In this document: positions 49,739 to 59,915 of the stretch, piece after piece | How the letters are laid out: every line of letters begins with the position of its first letter | Numbering within the stretch: the stretch's first letter is position 1 | Assembly (NCBI RefSeq): GCF_000002515.2 | Contig: NC_006040.1 | Coordinates: 496,001 to 560,000, forward strand | From: Kluyveromyces lactis | Lineage: Eukaryota > Ascomycota > Saccharomycetes > Saccharomycetales > Saccharomycetaceae | Direction: 5' to 3' | Length of the DNA: 64,000 bases | Position numbers and translations under genes: made by a program | The notes under the pieces: generated by a model | The model's input: the letters and a program-made list of their open reading frames with translations, nothing else | Databases searched by the model: none | Told to the model about the DNA's origin: nothing

Positions 49739-51384
49739 CAAATACCGATTGTAGTTCTGATTTGAGAGCCTTTTTGGAGGATAAAGATCGAAACGTGTGA
49801 GTTATAATTTTGAGTCACTAAACTGAAACTCAGCGTAAATCCGTATACACACCAAATCAGTTGTAGAACCAGTTGAAATCAGTGAAACAAAAAAAGAAAG
49901 AGAAACAAAGGTCCGTAAATAGGTCTTTTTATATTTTTTGTATCAATGAGCCTATTGTTCAAACCTAACTTAAAAGTTTTATCCAAAGCGTTTCCAATAT
50001 TTAACTGGAAACTCAAACAAAAATAAAATAAGGTGAAAGAGTTAACTGAAAATTACAAGTTCTTTTCCTTGTTATATGCTATCGCTCAGACTCTTAATAA
50101 AGTAGATATTAACCCTGACGAAAAATCCGTCCATATAAGGAAGGAATTATGCAAGGCAGTGATCGAAGACAACCACATTAGCTATTTAACTTTTGAAATC
50201 CTTATTTCATACATATATATATATATACAAAAATGCTTATCGTAGCTGAAAACAAGGATGGAGGGAAAAAAAGAAAGTACTCAAAAAAGTAGAAAAATAA
50301 ATTCGAAATTATGCAAGACATGCGCAGAAAGAACTGGCTCAGCTTGCTCACCCGTTACTTAACATAAAACGTCACAAGCCCTGAGACTGATCTCGATCCT
50401 TCAACTTTGTATGTTTTGCTTCCTCAATGCGCCTAGCTTACTTAAAGTAATTTTCATAACGTTTCCTTATAAATGACATCAATGGAGGCACAGGCATGCT
50501 TGGCATCTCAAGATAGATAGTTTTGAATCTTCTCGTCTTTTACATAATATCTTGTATATTGATAGCTAATACCGCTCAGAAACCCACACCTTGCGACCAT
50601 CCCACATGATGTAAAGGATGTAATTAATGATTGCTGTGGTTCGCAATAGGTAGCATTCCTCCTCTCAAGTATCTGCAGTAGCTGAGAATATAATGTTAGT
50701 ATTTTGAAAAGTAAATTGGCAGAGTCACGTGGGACATATGAAAAGAGGCGGTGTCGAAAGACCCACGCAGATCAAATGAACGTTCTCAACTCAAAAATCC
50801 CAATTCGGAATAGAAAGCTTGCGAATTGCAACAGCCGACACCCAAGAAAAAGTGCAGGGAAATTTATCCTGAGGGAAAAATCGCAAATAGAATGAATGTT
50901 CCCAAACCAGATCCTATGGAATTCTGACAAAAAGATAAAAGGGGGTTTCTGTCATACACGTGACCTATTTTTGTTGTTTCATTCCCAGACGGCCTCAGTT
51001 CGAACCCTGAAGGTACAACTTCCCCTCTTTTTTTTTTTTTTTTTTTTTTATATCGAACCTGCTTTCTGCTTGTTGTTCGAAATCGATGGAATTTGGGCAT
51101 CCATCAAGGATTGTCTGCACTTCTAGAGATCGAAACTTTTTGACAGCTTGTTCTTTATTGAATTAGGGTATTGTACGAAACAGGCAAGTATTCATCGTAA
51201 TATCGCATACCTTACACCGCGCCAACGTTTGCTGCAAGTTACAACTTGATAGCATTTGGTATATAACTCAATAAGTTTTATCGAGGTTTGATAAATCTTA
51301 CTGAGAGAAGAAGTGAAGCTCAGTCGATTCGCTGGTTAACGGATTACGTCGAGGCTCATATACAGAGGACTATATGGATCAAAA
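49739..51384. other. Long divergent intergenic region before JEM1
   Basis: At 1.65 kb this is the longest gap in the window. It holds two promoters. An ATG at 49946 opens 26 codons, and the same frame stays open from 50027 to 50245 after a single stop; this may be a decayed small gene or chance. A (TA)n tract lies near 50214-50226, and a run of 24 T residues lies at 51028-51051. A GTTCGAACC sequence near 50998-51006 resembles a Pol III B box but sits in no tRNA fold. Confidence 0.4.
51028..51051. repeat. Poly(T) tract, 24 bases
   Basis: An unbroken run of about 24 T residues lies 330 bp upstream of JEM1, probably a nucleosome-excluding promoter element. Confidence 0.85.
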
Positions 51385-53280
51385 ATGTCTGTATGGTATA
51401 CTTGGATATCTCTCAGTCTTCTTATATTCCATGGTTTGAGCAGTATTGACAAAGTGCATGGCTCAGACGTTGATCCGATTTGCGATCTAGCCAATGTTAC
51501 GAAGGTTATCGAAGCACAAAAGTTTGACCGAGAATCGATTCAAGAGTACCAGGACCTAATACCTATGATACGAACACATTGTGACGGAAAACAATGGGAT
51601 CGGATCATCAATCAAATCAATTACAACCTTGGCATCACATATCTTTCATTGGGACAAGAACCACAAGCACTGAAATCGTTCAATGCTGTTATTGATTCAG
51701 ATGAATCCTCATTCAAAGAACTCTCAGTTTCAAGACTGAATGAATTGAACAAAAAATATGCAGATTGGAATAAAATATCGGATCCTGCATCCAAAACTGA
51801 TGAGGAATTATTTAATGAGTTGTATGATTCTATATCTACAAAGCTCGGCAAACCAGATTCTATGGAATATTTGGAGGCAAAATTTCAAGAAATACTAACA
51901 ATCTCACCTTTTTCACTGAAGGTGAGGATTCTTTACAATGATTTCCTTTTAGATCAAATAGCTGATGTCATCGATTTGAATTTTGCACATAAGGCAGTAG
52001 AAAACATTCAGACCATATTGGATAAATTTGGCAATAAAATCGAGTTAGACAAAAGACTAGCATTGCATCATGAGCTTGCTGTTATCCAACTCTTCATTTT
52101 GAATACTCAGCCACAGGTTTCACTACGTAAATGTCTCAACCTAGATATGGACTATCAGCCGTGCAAAGATCTAATGAGGGTCTGGAATCAAATTTCAAAG
52201 GTACTTCCCCAACCTTCTAGGATAATGAATGCTGATGAATACACTGATTTTGACACAGAATGGAATAAAATTAGCCAGTTCTTGCTTGATAATAAAAGAA
52301 GCGTTGTTAAAACATATGGGATGAAAGAACAAAATTTTGAGGTATTAACGAAGTACCACAATGACCAAATAAAGAAAGTCTTGGAAGAAAGACCTTTGAG
52401 TAGCAAAACATGGACGTATGAGAATTTTGATGCCCAAACAGACTTCATGATCTACCTAAACGCTGCGTTGTGTGAATCATTAGACATGCAAGCGTCTTCC
52501 AAAAAGGCTTCCAAATATTGTTACAACGCTATGAAACAATCACTCACTCCAGATGAGATACAAAATCTTAAGCACTATCTAAAAACATTTGACTCACCTC
52601 ATATCATTAAAGAACTGTTGACAGCGTTGTTTGACACCTACCCTCATATTTCTGTTAACCTTTTGCATTCCGTTGCACAGAAGTTATCCATCGCTGAGAA
52701 AAAACATCCTGGAATTAATTCTGCCGAACACTGGGCAGTTTTGTTCAAATTTGCACAAGATAACAATTTAGCTCACTCTAGATTAAAGTTCGTTAAAAAC
52801 CTTGCAAACGTTGTGACAAAAACGTATCACAGTATTCAACAACAACAGCAGCAAAAACAACAACAGTATTTTCAACAGATGTTTGGAAACCAACAGCAGT
52901 ATCATCAACAGCAACAGCATCAACAACAGCAGCAATTTGCTGAACCAAATATAAAGACAGATAAAGATTATTACAAGATCTTAGGTGTAGATAAATCAGC
53001 GACACCAAAAGATGTTAGAAGATCGTACTTACAGCTGACGAAGAAATTCCACCCTGATAAACAGAAAAATCTGAATGACGAACAAAGACAAAAGAATGAA
53101 GAAAAGATGGCTGAAATAAATGAAGCATATGAAATTCTAAGTGATGATGATAAACGTACAAAATATGATAATGCAAGAGCTAATTCTAGGAACTCTCGAG
53201 GAGCACATGGATTCGAAGGACATGGAGGATTCAAACCGTTCGATAAATCTGCAAAATACCACAGGAAGAAACAAAATTAA
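51385..53280 (+). CDS. JEM1: Jem1, ER-lumenal J-domain co-chaperone
   Basis: Jem1 stimulates the ER Hsp70 Kar2 in nuclear fusion (karyogamy) and ER-associated degradation. The 631-residue product (S. cerevisiae 645) starts with a signal/anchor sequence (SVWYTWISLSLLIFHGLSS) followed by a TPR-like helical region (about 60-450). A glutamine-rich stretch (about 484-518, with a few Y/H/F) then leads to a C-terminal J domain from about 525, with the essential HPD at 556-558 in KKFHPDKQ. The C-terminus is basic (KYHRKKQN). The J domain at the C-terminus and the overall length identify Jem1 rather than Scj1. In S. cerevisiae it adjoins PSF2 (YJL072C), which lies 9.3 kb further on here. Confidence 0.94.
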   Translation: MSVWYTWISLSLLIFHGLSSIDKVHGSDVDPICDLANVTKVIEAQKFDRESIQEYQDLIPMIRTHCDGKQWDRIINQINYNLGITYLSLGQEPQALKSFNAVIDSDESSFKELSVSRLNELNKKYADWNKISDPASKTDEELFNELYDSISTKLGKPDSMEYLEAKFQEILTISPFSLKVRILYNDFLLDQIADVIDLNFAHKAVENIQTILDKFGNKIELDKRLALHHELAVIQLFILNTQPQVSLRKCLNLDMDYQPCKDLMRVWNQISKVLPQPSRIMNADEYTDFDTEWNKISQFLLDNKRSVVKTYGMKEQNFEVLTKYHNDQIKKVLEERPLSSKTWTYENFDAQTDFMIYLNAALCESLDMQASSKKASKYCYNAMKQSLTPDEIQNLKHYLKTFDSPHIIKELLTALFDTYPHISVNLLHSVAQKLSIAEKKHPGINSAEHWAVLFKFAQDNNLAHSRLKFVKNLANVVTKTYHSIQQQQQQKQQQYFQQMFGNQQQYHQQQQHQQQQQFAEPNIKTDKDYYKILGVDKSATPKDVRRSYLQLTKKFHPDKQKNLNDEQRQKNEEKMAEINEAYEILSDDDKRTKYDNARANSRNSRGAHGFEGHGGFKPFDKSAKYHRKKQN

Positions 53281-53531
53281 AGGACTGATTCCTTAAGTGA
53301 AAGTTTTAAGAAAAGGGTTAAATGCATATCGTCTTATACATGTTCATAGATAAAATAAAATTATAAGTAGTCTACTTGAAAGTGTCAGTATTGCCTTGGC
53401 TTTACATAACGCGATCTTCTAAAACTTGCAACGGTAAAACAACCACAGCTAATGGATTTTGTTTTATATTACCAAGATTCAGAAACGACTATGGTTAAAC
53501 TTTTTGGTTGAAAAAAAGAGGTCGATCTGAC

Positions 53532-55109
53532 TTACAAAATTAAGTGAGAACCTCTGTAGGAGAAGTCTGCAACATTTTCAGATGTGACATTTAAGTTTCT
53601 TTGTGGGAAGTCCTCCAACGATTTAGCATATGTTGCGACAGAGTGAGCAATTAGCTGTGTGTTGACTAGGAAGGCATCAAATGCCAAATTAGAAACGTCG
53701 TCACACAAAGAGTGGTAACACTTATCAAATGGCAATCCATTTTCGTCGTTAATGCCTTCAGCACCAGTGGCAATACCACCGGAGGGGATACCATGGTTGA
53801 TAAATCCGACGTAGTCAGATCTACCATCAAATGGAATCAATGAGTATGTCAAATTTTTGGATTGATAGTAATCAATGTACAAGTTTTTTAGTTCTTTGGA
53901 ACCAGCAGGATGGTCCTTGTTGTTTGCATCGTAAACTTGGTATTCATAGTTAGGAGATGCCATCATATCATAATCCATGAATAATCTAATTTTGGAGTTT
54001 TCTTCAGGACTCAAATGGTCTGCATAAAATACAGATCCCAGCAGACCTTCTTCCTCAGCCGCCCACCATGCGAACCTGACTTTATTATTGATCTTATAGC
54101 CAGTCAATTGTTTAGCGACTGTCAACAGAGAAATGGCACCAGATCCATCATCATTGATACCAGGACCGTTGCTGACAGAGTCAGAATGAGCACCCAGGGC
54201 AACAATGTTTTCAGGGTCACCGTGTTTAGTGTCAGCAATGATATTTTTGGTCTTGATATTCTTAACGAAGGAATCAACTTCGAAGTATAAGGAATAGTCG
54301 CCTTGGTGCAATTCCAAAGCAGCAATCAATTTTTTACCTTCTTTGTAAGAAACACCAATGGTTGCCACAGTGTGTTTATCAGGCTTTTCCAATGTACCCT
54401 TAATACCATCCTTGGATAGCGGATCGTTATCGTAAATTAATGCAGCTTTGAACCCATGTTTACCAGCTAGGTTACTCTTTCTACCAAAAGGACATTGACC
54501 TCTTTCAATCAAAGCAATACTGTTCTTTGGAACAACCAAGGATTTGTAGTCAATATCATCACATCCCAAATTTGGAATTTCGATCAATTTACCAAGGAAA
54601 CCCTTCACAGGTGGAGTCAAGGCAAATGGTGTTGCGGTAGGAACTTTATCACCACCGACAAAGGAAAGGTTGAAAGAGTTAACCTTACCTGTTAAAGCAG
54701 GGAAAGATTGCACTGAAATATCGTAGTAATCCTTGTGCTCATCCAATTGGGATAAAATGTACCCAATAGTTTTCCAATGACCTTTAGAACCAATGACTCT
54801 TGTTGGATGACCATACTGCTTTGTAGAAGCATTCGCAGCATGATACAAGTCCCAAGCAGTGTCATTCAATTGATCAATGGTAATTGAATCTTGAAGCTTT
54901 TCAGAGTCCACACCAGGCTTCAAGAAGTATGGAAGATGAGGCCAAGTAAAGACGGATGACTTTGAACCATCTTCGAAAAAGTCTGATAGGTTCTGCAAGG
55001 ACTCTGAAACTTCACCTGTGGAGAAAACTTCTTGAATGTACTGTGGTAATATTGATGCACCGACAATATTGGCAGCGGCGATAGAGCCAATAATTCCAGC
55101 AACCTTCAT
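53532..55109 (-). CDS. APE3: Ape3, vacuolar aminopeptidase Y
   Basis: Ape3 is a zinc metallopeptidase (family M28) that reaches the vacuole through the secretory pathway and is activated by proteinase B. The 525-residue product (S. cerevisiae 537) starts with a signal peptide (MKVAGIIGSIAAANIVGAS) and an acidic propeptide. A protease-associated (PA) domain covers about residues 165-275 (ALIERGQCPFGRKSNLAGKHGF, given by its ends). The peptidase core has ALGAHSDSVSNGPGINDDGSGA, WWAAEEEGLLGS and FMDYDMMASPNY, which contribute the zinc ligands and catalytic Glu. N-glycosylation sequons are frequent. It pairs functionally with PEP4 in this window. Synteny with the YBR287W-type gene supports YBR286W. 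Confidence 0.97.
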   Translation of the reverse strand: MKVAGIIGSIAAANIVGASILPQYIQEVFSTGEVSESLQNLSDFFEDGSKSSVFTWPHLPYFLKPGVDSEKLQDSITIDQLNDTAWDLYHAANASTKQYGHPTRVIGSKGHWKTIGYILSQLDEHKDYYDISVQSFPALTGKVNSFNLSFVGGDKVPTATPFALTPPVKGFLGKLIEIPNLGCDDIDYKSLVVPKNSIALIERGQCPFGRKSNLAGKHGFKAALIYDNDPLSKDGIKGTLEKPDKHTVATIGVSYKEGKKLIAALELHQGDYSLYFEVDSFVKNIKTKNIIADTKHGDPENIVALGAHSDSVSNGPGINDDGSGAISLLTVAKQLTGYKINNKVRFAWWAAEEEGLLGSVFYADHLSPEENSKIRLFMDYDMMASPNYEYQVYDANNKDHPAGSKELKNLYIDYYQSKNLTYSLIPFDGRSDYVGFINHGIPSGGIATGAEGINDENGLPFDKCYHSLCDDVSNLAFDAFLVNTQLIAHSVATYAKSLEDFPQRNLNVTSENVADFSYRGSHLIL

Positions 55110-55643
55110 TTTGAATGCTCGATTTATCTTAGTTCTTTAGTCACTTTGTAATTGCAACGTGCTTATAGAACTTAATCTTACGGGGAGAAACTTTTGGAAA
55201 AAGGATCAAGGTTCACTTGTAAGAGTTTGTAGATAAATCTAACTGGTTAGAACAGTGTTAAATACGATTGAGAATTAAGGAAGGGGATATTAGTATTAAC
55301 CATGTGATTGTACAGAGCAATTATTTTGCGAACCCTTTTATTTCGTTCGTAAACGGCAAATTGCGATATCACTTTGCATTGCTATGTAGTCTGAAAAATC
55401 TGTTGTCCTTCAGTATATAGACTGGACGGGTAACCTATTTTGGACTAGTCTTGCGCTCTAGTCGTTGTTGGTCCCTATTGCCAATGTGAGGTACGGATGC
55501 ATACAGAGATCCAGACACAGTACATAGCGCAATGCATATTTAAGGACCTCAATTCGAGAGACAAAACTGGTTACATAATACGGTTTGACGTTTATTAATT
55601 CTTACAAACGACATTACTGCATAATTTTGATATTCGACTCACA
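55110..55643. promoter_or_regulatory. APE3 promoter and adhesin 3' flank
   Basis: The 0.53-kb gap contains a CGGGTAA Reb1-type motif near 55428, about 320 bp before the APE3 ATG. No RNA gene or ORF was seen. Confidence 0.45.
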
Positions 55644-58600
55644 TCATAGCAAGAAGTAGAACACGAAGGTGGTTAGGGTTACGAAAACGTTTGCTGAGGC
55701 GATATTCCCATTGCCTTCGTATACCAGAACACTAGATGACGTTTGTTGAGTAGAAGTAGCAGTTGTTATTACTGGTGCGGAGCTGGATTGTGAAGGAGCT
55801 GCTGAAGACGGAACAGAAGATGATACGGGTGATGTAGGGGTAGCAAGGGTGGTAGTGTGTTCTTCTTTATTTGTGGTGTTTGGAACGTTTGTTGCTGGTG
55901 TAGTTCTAGTCACTCCAGAAGATGATGTTTCGGTGTCAGTTGAAATGATATTAGGTGTTGATTCAGTGGATGATTTCGGTAATACTGTTTCTGCTGTTTC
56001 AACTGTCGCAGGCTCTTCAGAATTAATAGCAGAAGATGTCTCAACAGGTGCTGATGTTCCTCTTGAGGGTTCCTGGGTCGTTGGTGTGAAAACTGTAGAA
56101 GAAGACCAAGAGGAAGTGATACGTTCATCTGAGGTGACTGTTATCTCAGCAGGAGGTGCTATCGTGGTACCTGAGGGAAGTTCAGTGGTAAAATCTGTTG
56201 GCGATGTTCCAGATGTGGTAGAATCTAATGAAGCGGAGGTTGAAATCGAGGATGACCCAGTAGATGGTGTAGTAACAGATGAACTAGATGATGACTCTGA
56301 TGTCTCAGATAGAGGACACCAAGTAGTATACTTTGTTTCTATACCTTTAGTCGTTGTTGTCACTGTAGATAAGAAAGCACTTGTGCTGTACGTTATCTCT
56401 TTGCCTGTAGAATCCGTTGAAACAGTCGAAATCTCAGATGTAACACAATCGGAACACTTTGGAGCAATTGTCACTGGTGTTTCGAGACTAGGACTTGATT
56501 CTGGGGTATGTGTATCATCTGTACTTTCAGTTGTGATTGAACTTTGTGTTGGTGTTTCAGAAGTTGTTGAAGTTATTGAATTAGTAGTTGGTACTGATGA
56601 TGATGAGGGAGTTGACTCAATTGTGGTTTCGGTAGAAGGTTGTTCAGACGTTGGTGATGACGCTGTCTCAACTGCCGTCTCTGAAGGTTGCTCAGTCGTC
56701 TCAGTCAAAGGAGTTTCACTAGTATCAATGGTAGTCTCAGTCGAAAATTGCTCAGATGATGAGGGTGTTGACGTTGATTCAGTAGTGGTCTCTGTGGAAG
56801 ATTGTTCAGTTGACTCCATAGTGGTTTCCGTCGAATATTGCTCGGTTGTTCGTGGAGAAGTTGATTCTGCAGTAGTTTCGATTGACGACTTCTTAGTTGA
56901 TGAAGTTGACTCAATTGCAGTTTCAGTTGATGACTGCTCAGTCGATTCAGTGGAAACCTCTGTTGAAGGAAGTTCAGATAGTGAGGATGATGTCGACTTT
57001 GTAGTACTTTCTGTTAAGGATTCCTCATTTATTGGACACCATGTAGTGTATTCAGTAACAATGCCTTTAGTGGTAGTCGTTACTGTTGACAAATAAGCGC
57101 TGGTTGTCTTGGTTGTGACGCTTCCATGCGAATCAGTTGACGTTATAGGAATGTGTGATGTAATACATTCAGAGCATTTCTCGGTAAGAGTTGTGGACAG
57201 CTGAGATTCAGAGCTTGTTGTTTCAGTGGAGGAAGGCAGTTCAGAGTTCCCTGAGGTTGTTGAAGAAACTGAAGATGCTTGTGCAGTATCAGAGGAAGTA
57301 GTACTAGATTGAGAAGTGATATCTTCTTCGGTAATTGGACACCATGTAGTGTAAATAGTTACAACTCCCTTTGTTGTTGTTGTAACCGTTGAAAGTACTG
57401 CGCTTGTAGTTACAACTGTTGTGCTACCTTCTGAATTTGTACTTGTTAATGATATTTCTGATGTTTCGCAAGAAGAGCATACAGATGTGGTTTTTGTCGT
57501 TTTAGGACTTTCCTCCTCATCGCTAGTTGACACGGAAAAGAGTGTCGAAGAAGTTGAGGTGGTTTCTGTCAGTGGGCACCATGTTGTATATTCTGTAACT
57601 ACGCCATTTGTTGTAGTTGTTACAGTAGATAATACAGCTGTTGTGCTATGTGTTGTTTCAATTCCCGATGAATCGGTAGTTGTGATCGGAATGACTGATG
57701 TTGTACAGCTATCACAATGAGAATCATAAGACTCTGAATCTGTTGAGACAGTTGGCTTTAAGGTGGTAAAACTTTGCATACAATCTTCATCAGAGCATTC
57801 TGATGTTACGCTCGTATCGAAATCGCCACTCGAAGTTTCAGAATTAACAGTCTCGGTATTGTGAATTGTAGAATCGGTGAAAGAGGATGGAGTGGAAGAA
57901 GGACTGATTGTTTGCGATGTTACTATTTCAGAAGTACTGACAGATGTGTAGGTCGAAGGTGAACATGGTTTGCTCTCACAAACCTCGGTACTGATGATTA
58001 CTGTCACCAATTTATGCGTGGTAATGGTACTGATTTCAACAGTTTCAGATTCAGCGGTGCTGATTGAGGGAACATCAGAAGACGTCGATTCAATAGTCGT
58101 GCCATTTTGGGAGACCGTAGTCGTTGCATCAGTACTGGTTAGCTGAGATTCACTAATTGATTCAAATGATTCGGTAGATGTCCATTCCTCGATGGATACG
58201 TCTTCGGTAGATGTAGGACTTTCAGAGGACTCGGTTGATTCCGCGGTGGATACATTTTCGCTAGTTGAAGCAGCTTCGGTAGTCGATGTCGATTCATCAG
58301 TTGATACATCTTCGGTAGATGTAGGACTTTCAGAGGACTCGGTTGATTCCGCGGTGGATACATTTTCGCTAGTTGAAGCAGCTTCGGTAGTCGATGTCGA
58401 TTCATCAGTTGATACATCTTCGGTAGATGTGGGACTTTCAGAGGATTCGGTTGATTCACCGGTGGATACATTTTCGCTAGTTGAAGCAGCTTCGGTAGTC
58501 GATGTCGATTCATCAGTTGATACATCTTCGGTAGATGTAGGACTTTCAGAGGACTCGGTTGATTCCGCGGTGGATACATTTTCGCTAGTTGAAGCAGCTT

Positions 58601-59915
58601 CGGTAGTCGATGTCGATTCATCAGTTGATACATCTTCGGTAGATGTGGGACTTTCAGAGGATTCGGTTGATTCACCGGTGGATACATCTTCGGTAGATGT
58701 AGGACTTTCAGAGGATTCGGTTGATTCCGCGGTGGATACATTTTCGCTAGTTGAAGCAGCTTCGGTAGTCGATGTCGATTCATCAGTTGATACATCTTCG
58801 GTAGATGTAGGACTTTCAGAGGACTCGGTTGATTCCGCGGTGGATACATTTTCGCTAGTTGAAGCAGCTTCGGTAGTCGATGTCGATTCATCAGTTGATA
58901 CATCTTCGGTAGATGTGGGACTTTCAGAGGATTCGGTTGATTCACCGGTGGATACATCTTCGGTAGATGTAGGACTTTCAGAGGATTCGGTTGATTCCGC
59001 GGTGGATACATTTTCGCTAGTTGAAGCAGCTTCGGTAGTCGATGTCGATTCATCAGTTGATACATCTTCGGTAGATGTAGGACTTTCAGAGGATTCGGTT
59101 GATTCACCGGTGGATACATCTTCGGTAGTTGAAACAGATTCAGATGCGGATGTTTCAGTTAATGGACACCAGGTTGTATACACAGTAACAACACCGTTTA
59201 CTACCGTTGTATGAGTAGAAAGGGAGGACGATTCAACTGTGGTGATAGTGACTCCTCGTTCATCGGCTGTGGTGAGAGTAGAAGATCGAATAATTTCCGA
59301 ACTTTCTGAATCAGCAGCTGTTGACTGAGTTAACGCATCTGAACTCTCTTCTTCAAGAATGGTTGATGAAGTCAGTGTATTAGGAGTAGTAGCGGTGTGC
59401 TCAAGATCTTCAGTAGAATATTTATTTGTAGTATCAGTCTCTTCATCAGTGTCGGTAACTGAAACGTAAATTGGAACTGAGTGCACATACGTAGTATCAG
59501 TGCAAATATAATCTTCATCGCATACTTCAGTAGAAATAGTCACTGTTTGCCAGGATGTGATGGACATCTCGGTAGTGTCCTCAGGTTCCGTGCTGGTAGT
59601 CCCAGGTTCTGTACCGGTAACCTCAGCGGAAGAAGCGGTGCCACTCTCAGTTTCAGTCAATGGGCACCATGTAGTGAAAACTGTCACCACATCATCCAGT
59701 GTCAATGTACTGAGTGAAACCAAAGCAGGAGAAGTGGTTACAACTTCTTTTTGTCCAGTTGTCGATGTTACTGAAACCCATGTTGTGGTTTGTTCTTCAG
59801 ATTCAACATTTTCAGAGTAGCTCGACACCGTTGAAGTGTTTGAATAAATATGTTCATAAGCCAGAACTATTTCACTGGCAATAAAACCAGAAATACACAT
59901 TCCTGATAAGCGCAT
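55644..59915 (-). CDS. Fig2/Aga1-type GPI-anchored cell-wall adhesin with WCPL modules
   Basis: The product has 1423 residues, extremely rich in Ser, Thr and Glu. It has a signal peptide (MRLSGMCISGFIASEIVLA) and a C-terminal GPI signal (NGNIASANVFVTLTTFVFYFLL, given by its ends), so it should be attached to the cell wall. Six modules with T-T-W-C-P-[LI]-x-E occur, most preceded by LSTVTTTT[NK]G. Cysteine pairs include CESKPC and CSDEDC (CX4C) and four CxxC segments followed by ITSTDS-like sequence. WCPL and CX4C domains are known from the mating adhesins Fig2 and Aga1. The middle (about residues 260-575) is a tandem array of 18/36-residue repeats. TGAAAC cores upstream suggest pheromone control. 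The repeat number is likely to vary between strains. Confidence 0.9.
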   Translation of the reverse strand: MRLSGMCISGFIASEIVLAYEHIYSNTSTVSSYSENVESEEQTTTWVSVTSTTGQKEVVTTSPALVSLSTLTLDDVVTVFTTWCPLTETESGTASSAEVTGTEPGTTSTEPEDTTEMSITSWQTVTISTEVCDEDYICTDTTYVHSVPIYVSVTDTDEETDTTNKYSTEDLEHTATTPNTLTSSTILEEESSDALTQSTAADSESSEIIRSSTLTTADERGVTITTVESSSLSTHTTVVNGVVTVYTTWCPLTETSASESVSTTEDVSTGESTESSESPTSTEDVSTDESTSTTEAASTSENVSTAESTESSESPTSTEDVSTGESTESSESPTSTEDVSTDESTSTTEAASTSENVSTAESTESSESPTSTEDVSTDESTSTTEAASTSENVSTAESTESSESPTSTEDVSTGESTESSESPTSTEDVSTDESTSTTEAASTSENVSTAESTESSESPTSTEDVSTDESTSTTEAASTSENVSTGESTESSESPTSTEDVSTDESTSTTEAASTSENVSTAESTESSESPTSTEDVSTDESTSTTEAASTSENVSTAESTESSESPTSTEDVSIEEWTSTESFESISESQLTSTDATTTVSQNGTTIESTSSDVPSISTAESETVEISTITTHKLVTVIISTEVCESKPCSPSTYTSVSTSEIVTSQTISPSSTPSSFTDSTIHNTETVNSETSSGDFDTSVTSECSDEDCMQSFTTLKPTVSTDSESYDSHCDSCTTSVIPITTTDSSGIETTHSTTAVLSTVTTTTNGVVTEYTTWCPLTETTSTSSTLFSVSTSDEEESPKTTKTTSVCSSCETSEISLTSTNSEGSTTVVTTSAVLSTVTTTTKGVVTIYTTWCPITEEDITSQSSTTSSDTAQASSVSSTTSGNSELPSSTETTSSESQLSTTLTEKCSECITSHIPITSTDSHGSVTTKTTSAYLSTVTTTTKGIVTEYTTWCPINEESLTESTTKSTSSSLSELPSTEVSTESTEQSSTETAIESTSSTKKSSIETTAESTSPRTTEQYSTETTMESTEQSSTETTTESTSTPSSSEQFSTETTIDTSETPLTETTEQPSETAVETASSPTSEQPSTETTIESTPSSSSVPTTNSITSTTSETPTQSSITTESTDDTHTPESSPSLETPVTIAPKCSDCVTSEISTVSTDSTGKEITYSTSAFLSTVTTTTKGIETKYTTWCPLSETSESSSSSSVTTPSTGSSSISTSASLDSTTSGTSPTDFTTELPSGTTIAPPAEITVTSDERITSSWSSSTVFTPTTQEPSRGTSAPVETSSAINSEEPATVETAETVLPKSSTESTPNIISTDTETSSSGVTRTTPATNVPNTTNKEEHTTTLATPTSPVSSSVPSSAAPSQSSSAPVITTATSTQQTSSSVLVYEGNGNIASANVFVTLTTFVFYFLL
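58180..59130. repeat. Coding tandem repeats of 108 bp (2 x 54 bp) in the adhesin
   Basis: Nearly identical 108-bp units, each encoding STEDVSTDESTSTTEAAS plus TSENVSTAESTESSESPT, occur seven times. Extra 54-bp half units (STGESTESSESP) are interspersed, so the ancestral unit is probably 54 bp (18 codons). Copies differ by only a few bases, e.g. the alternation of STAE and STGE, which indicates recent expansion or conversion. All reading frames stay open across the array because the unit length is a multiple of three, which explains long spurious ORFs on both strands. Confidence 0.95.

Noticed and set aside
50994-51010. B-box-like GTTCGAACC followed by a T-run as a tRNA or Pol III gene
   Set aside because: The bases around the loop do not form a T-stem, no acceptor stem or A box is present, and the T-run is probably a promoter poly(dA:dT) tract.
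55849-57096. 415-codon plus-strand frame antisense to the adhesin
   Set aside because: It is the complement of Ser/Thr-rich codons, giving Val/Asp/Ser-rich sequence without any domain. It is a shadow ORF.
58180-59130. Regularly spaced repeats resembling a CRISPR array
   Set aside because: The units are contiguous, code for protein in frame and have no unique spacers. The organism is a eukaryote.
58139-59214. Long open frames on both strands over the adhesin repeats (a 326-codon minus frame and a 340-codon plus frame)
   Set aside because: They arise because the 54/108-bp repeats are multiples of three and lack stops in other frames. The real frame has the signal peptide, WCPL modules and GPI signal.
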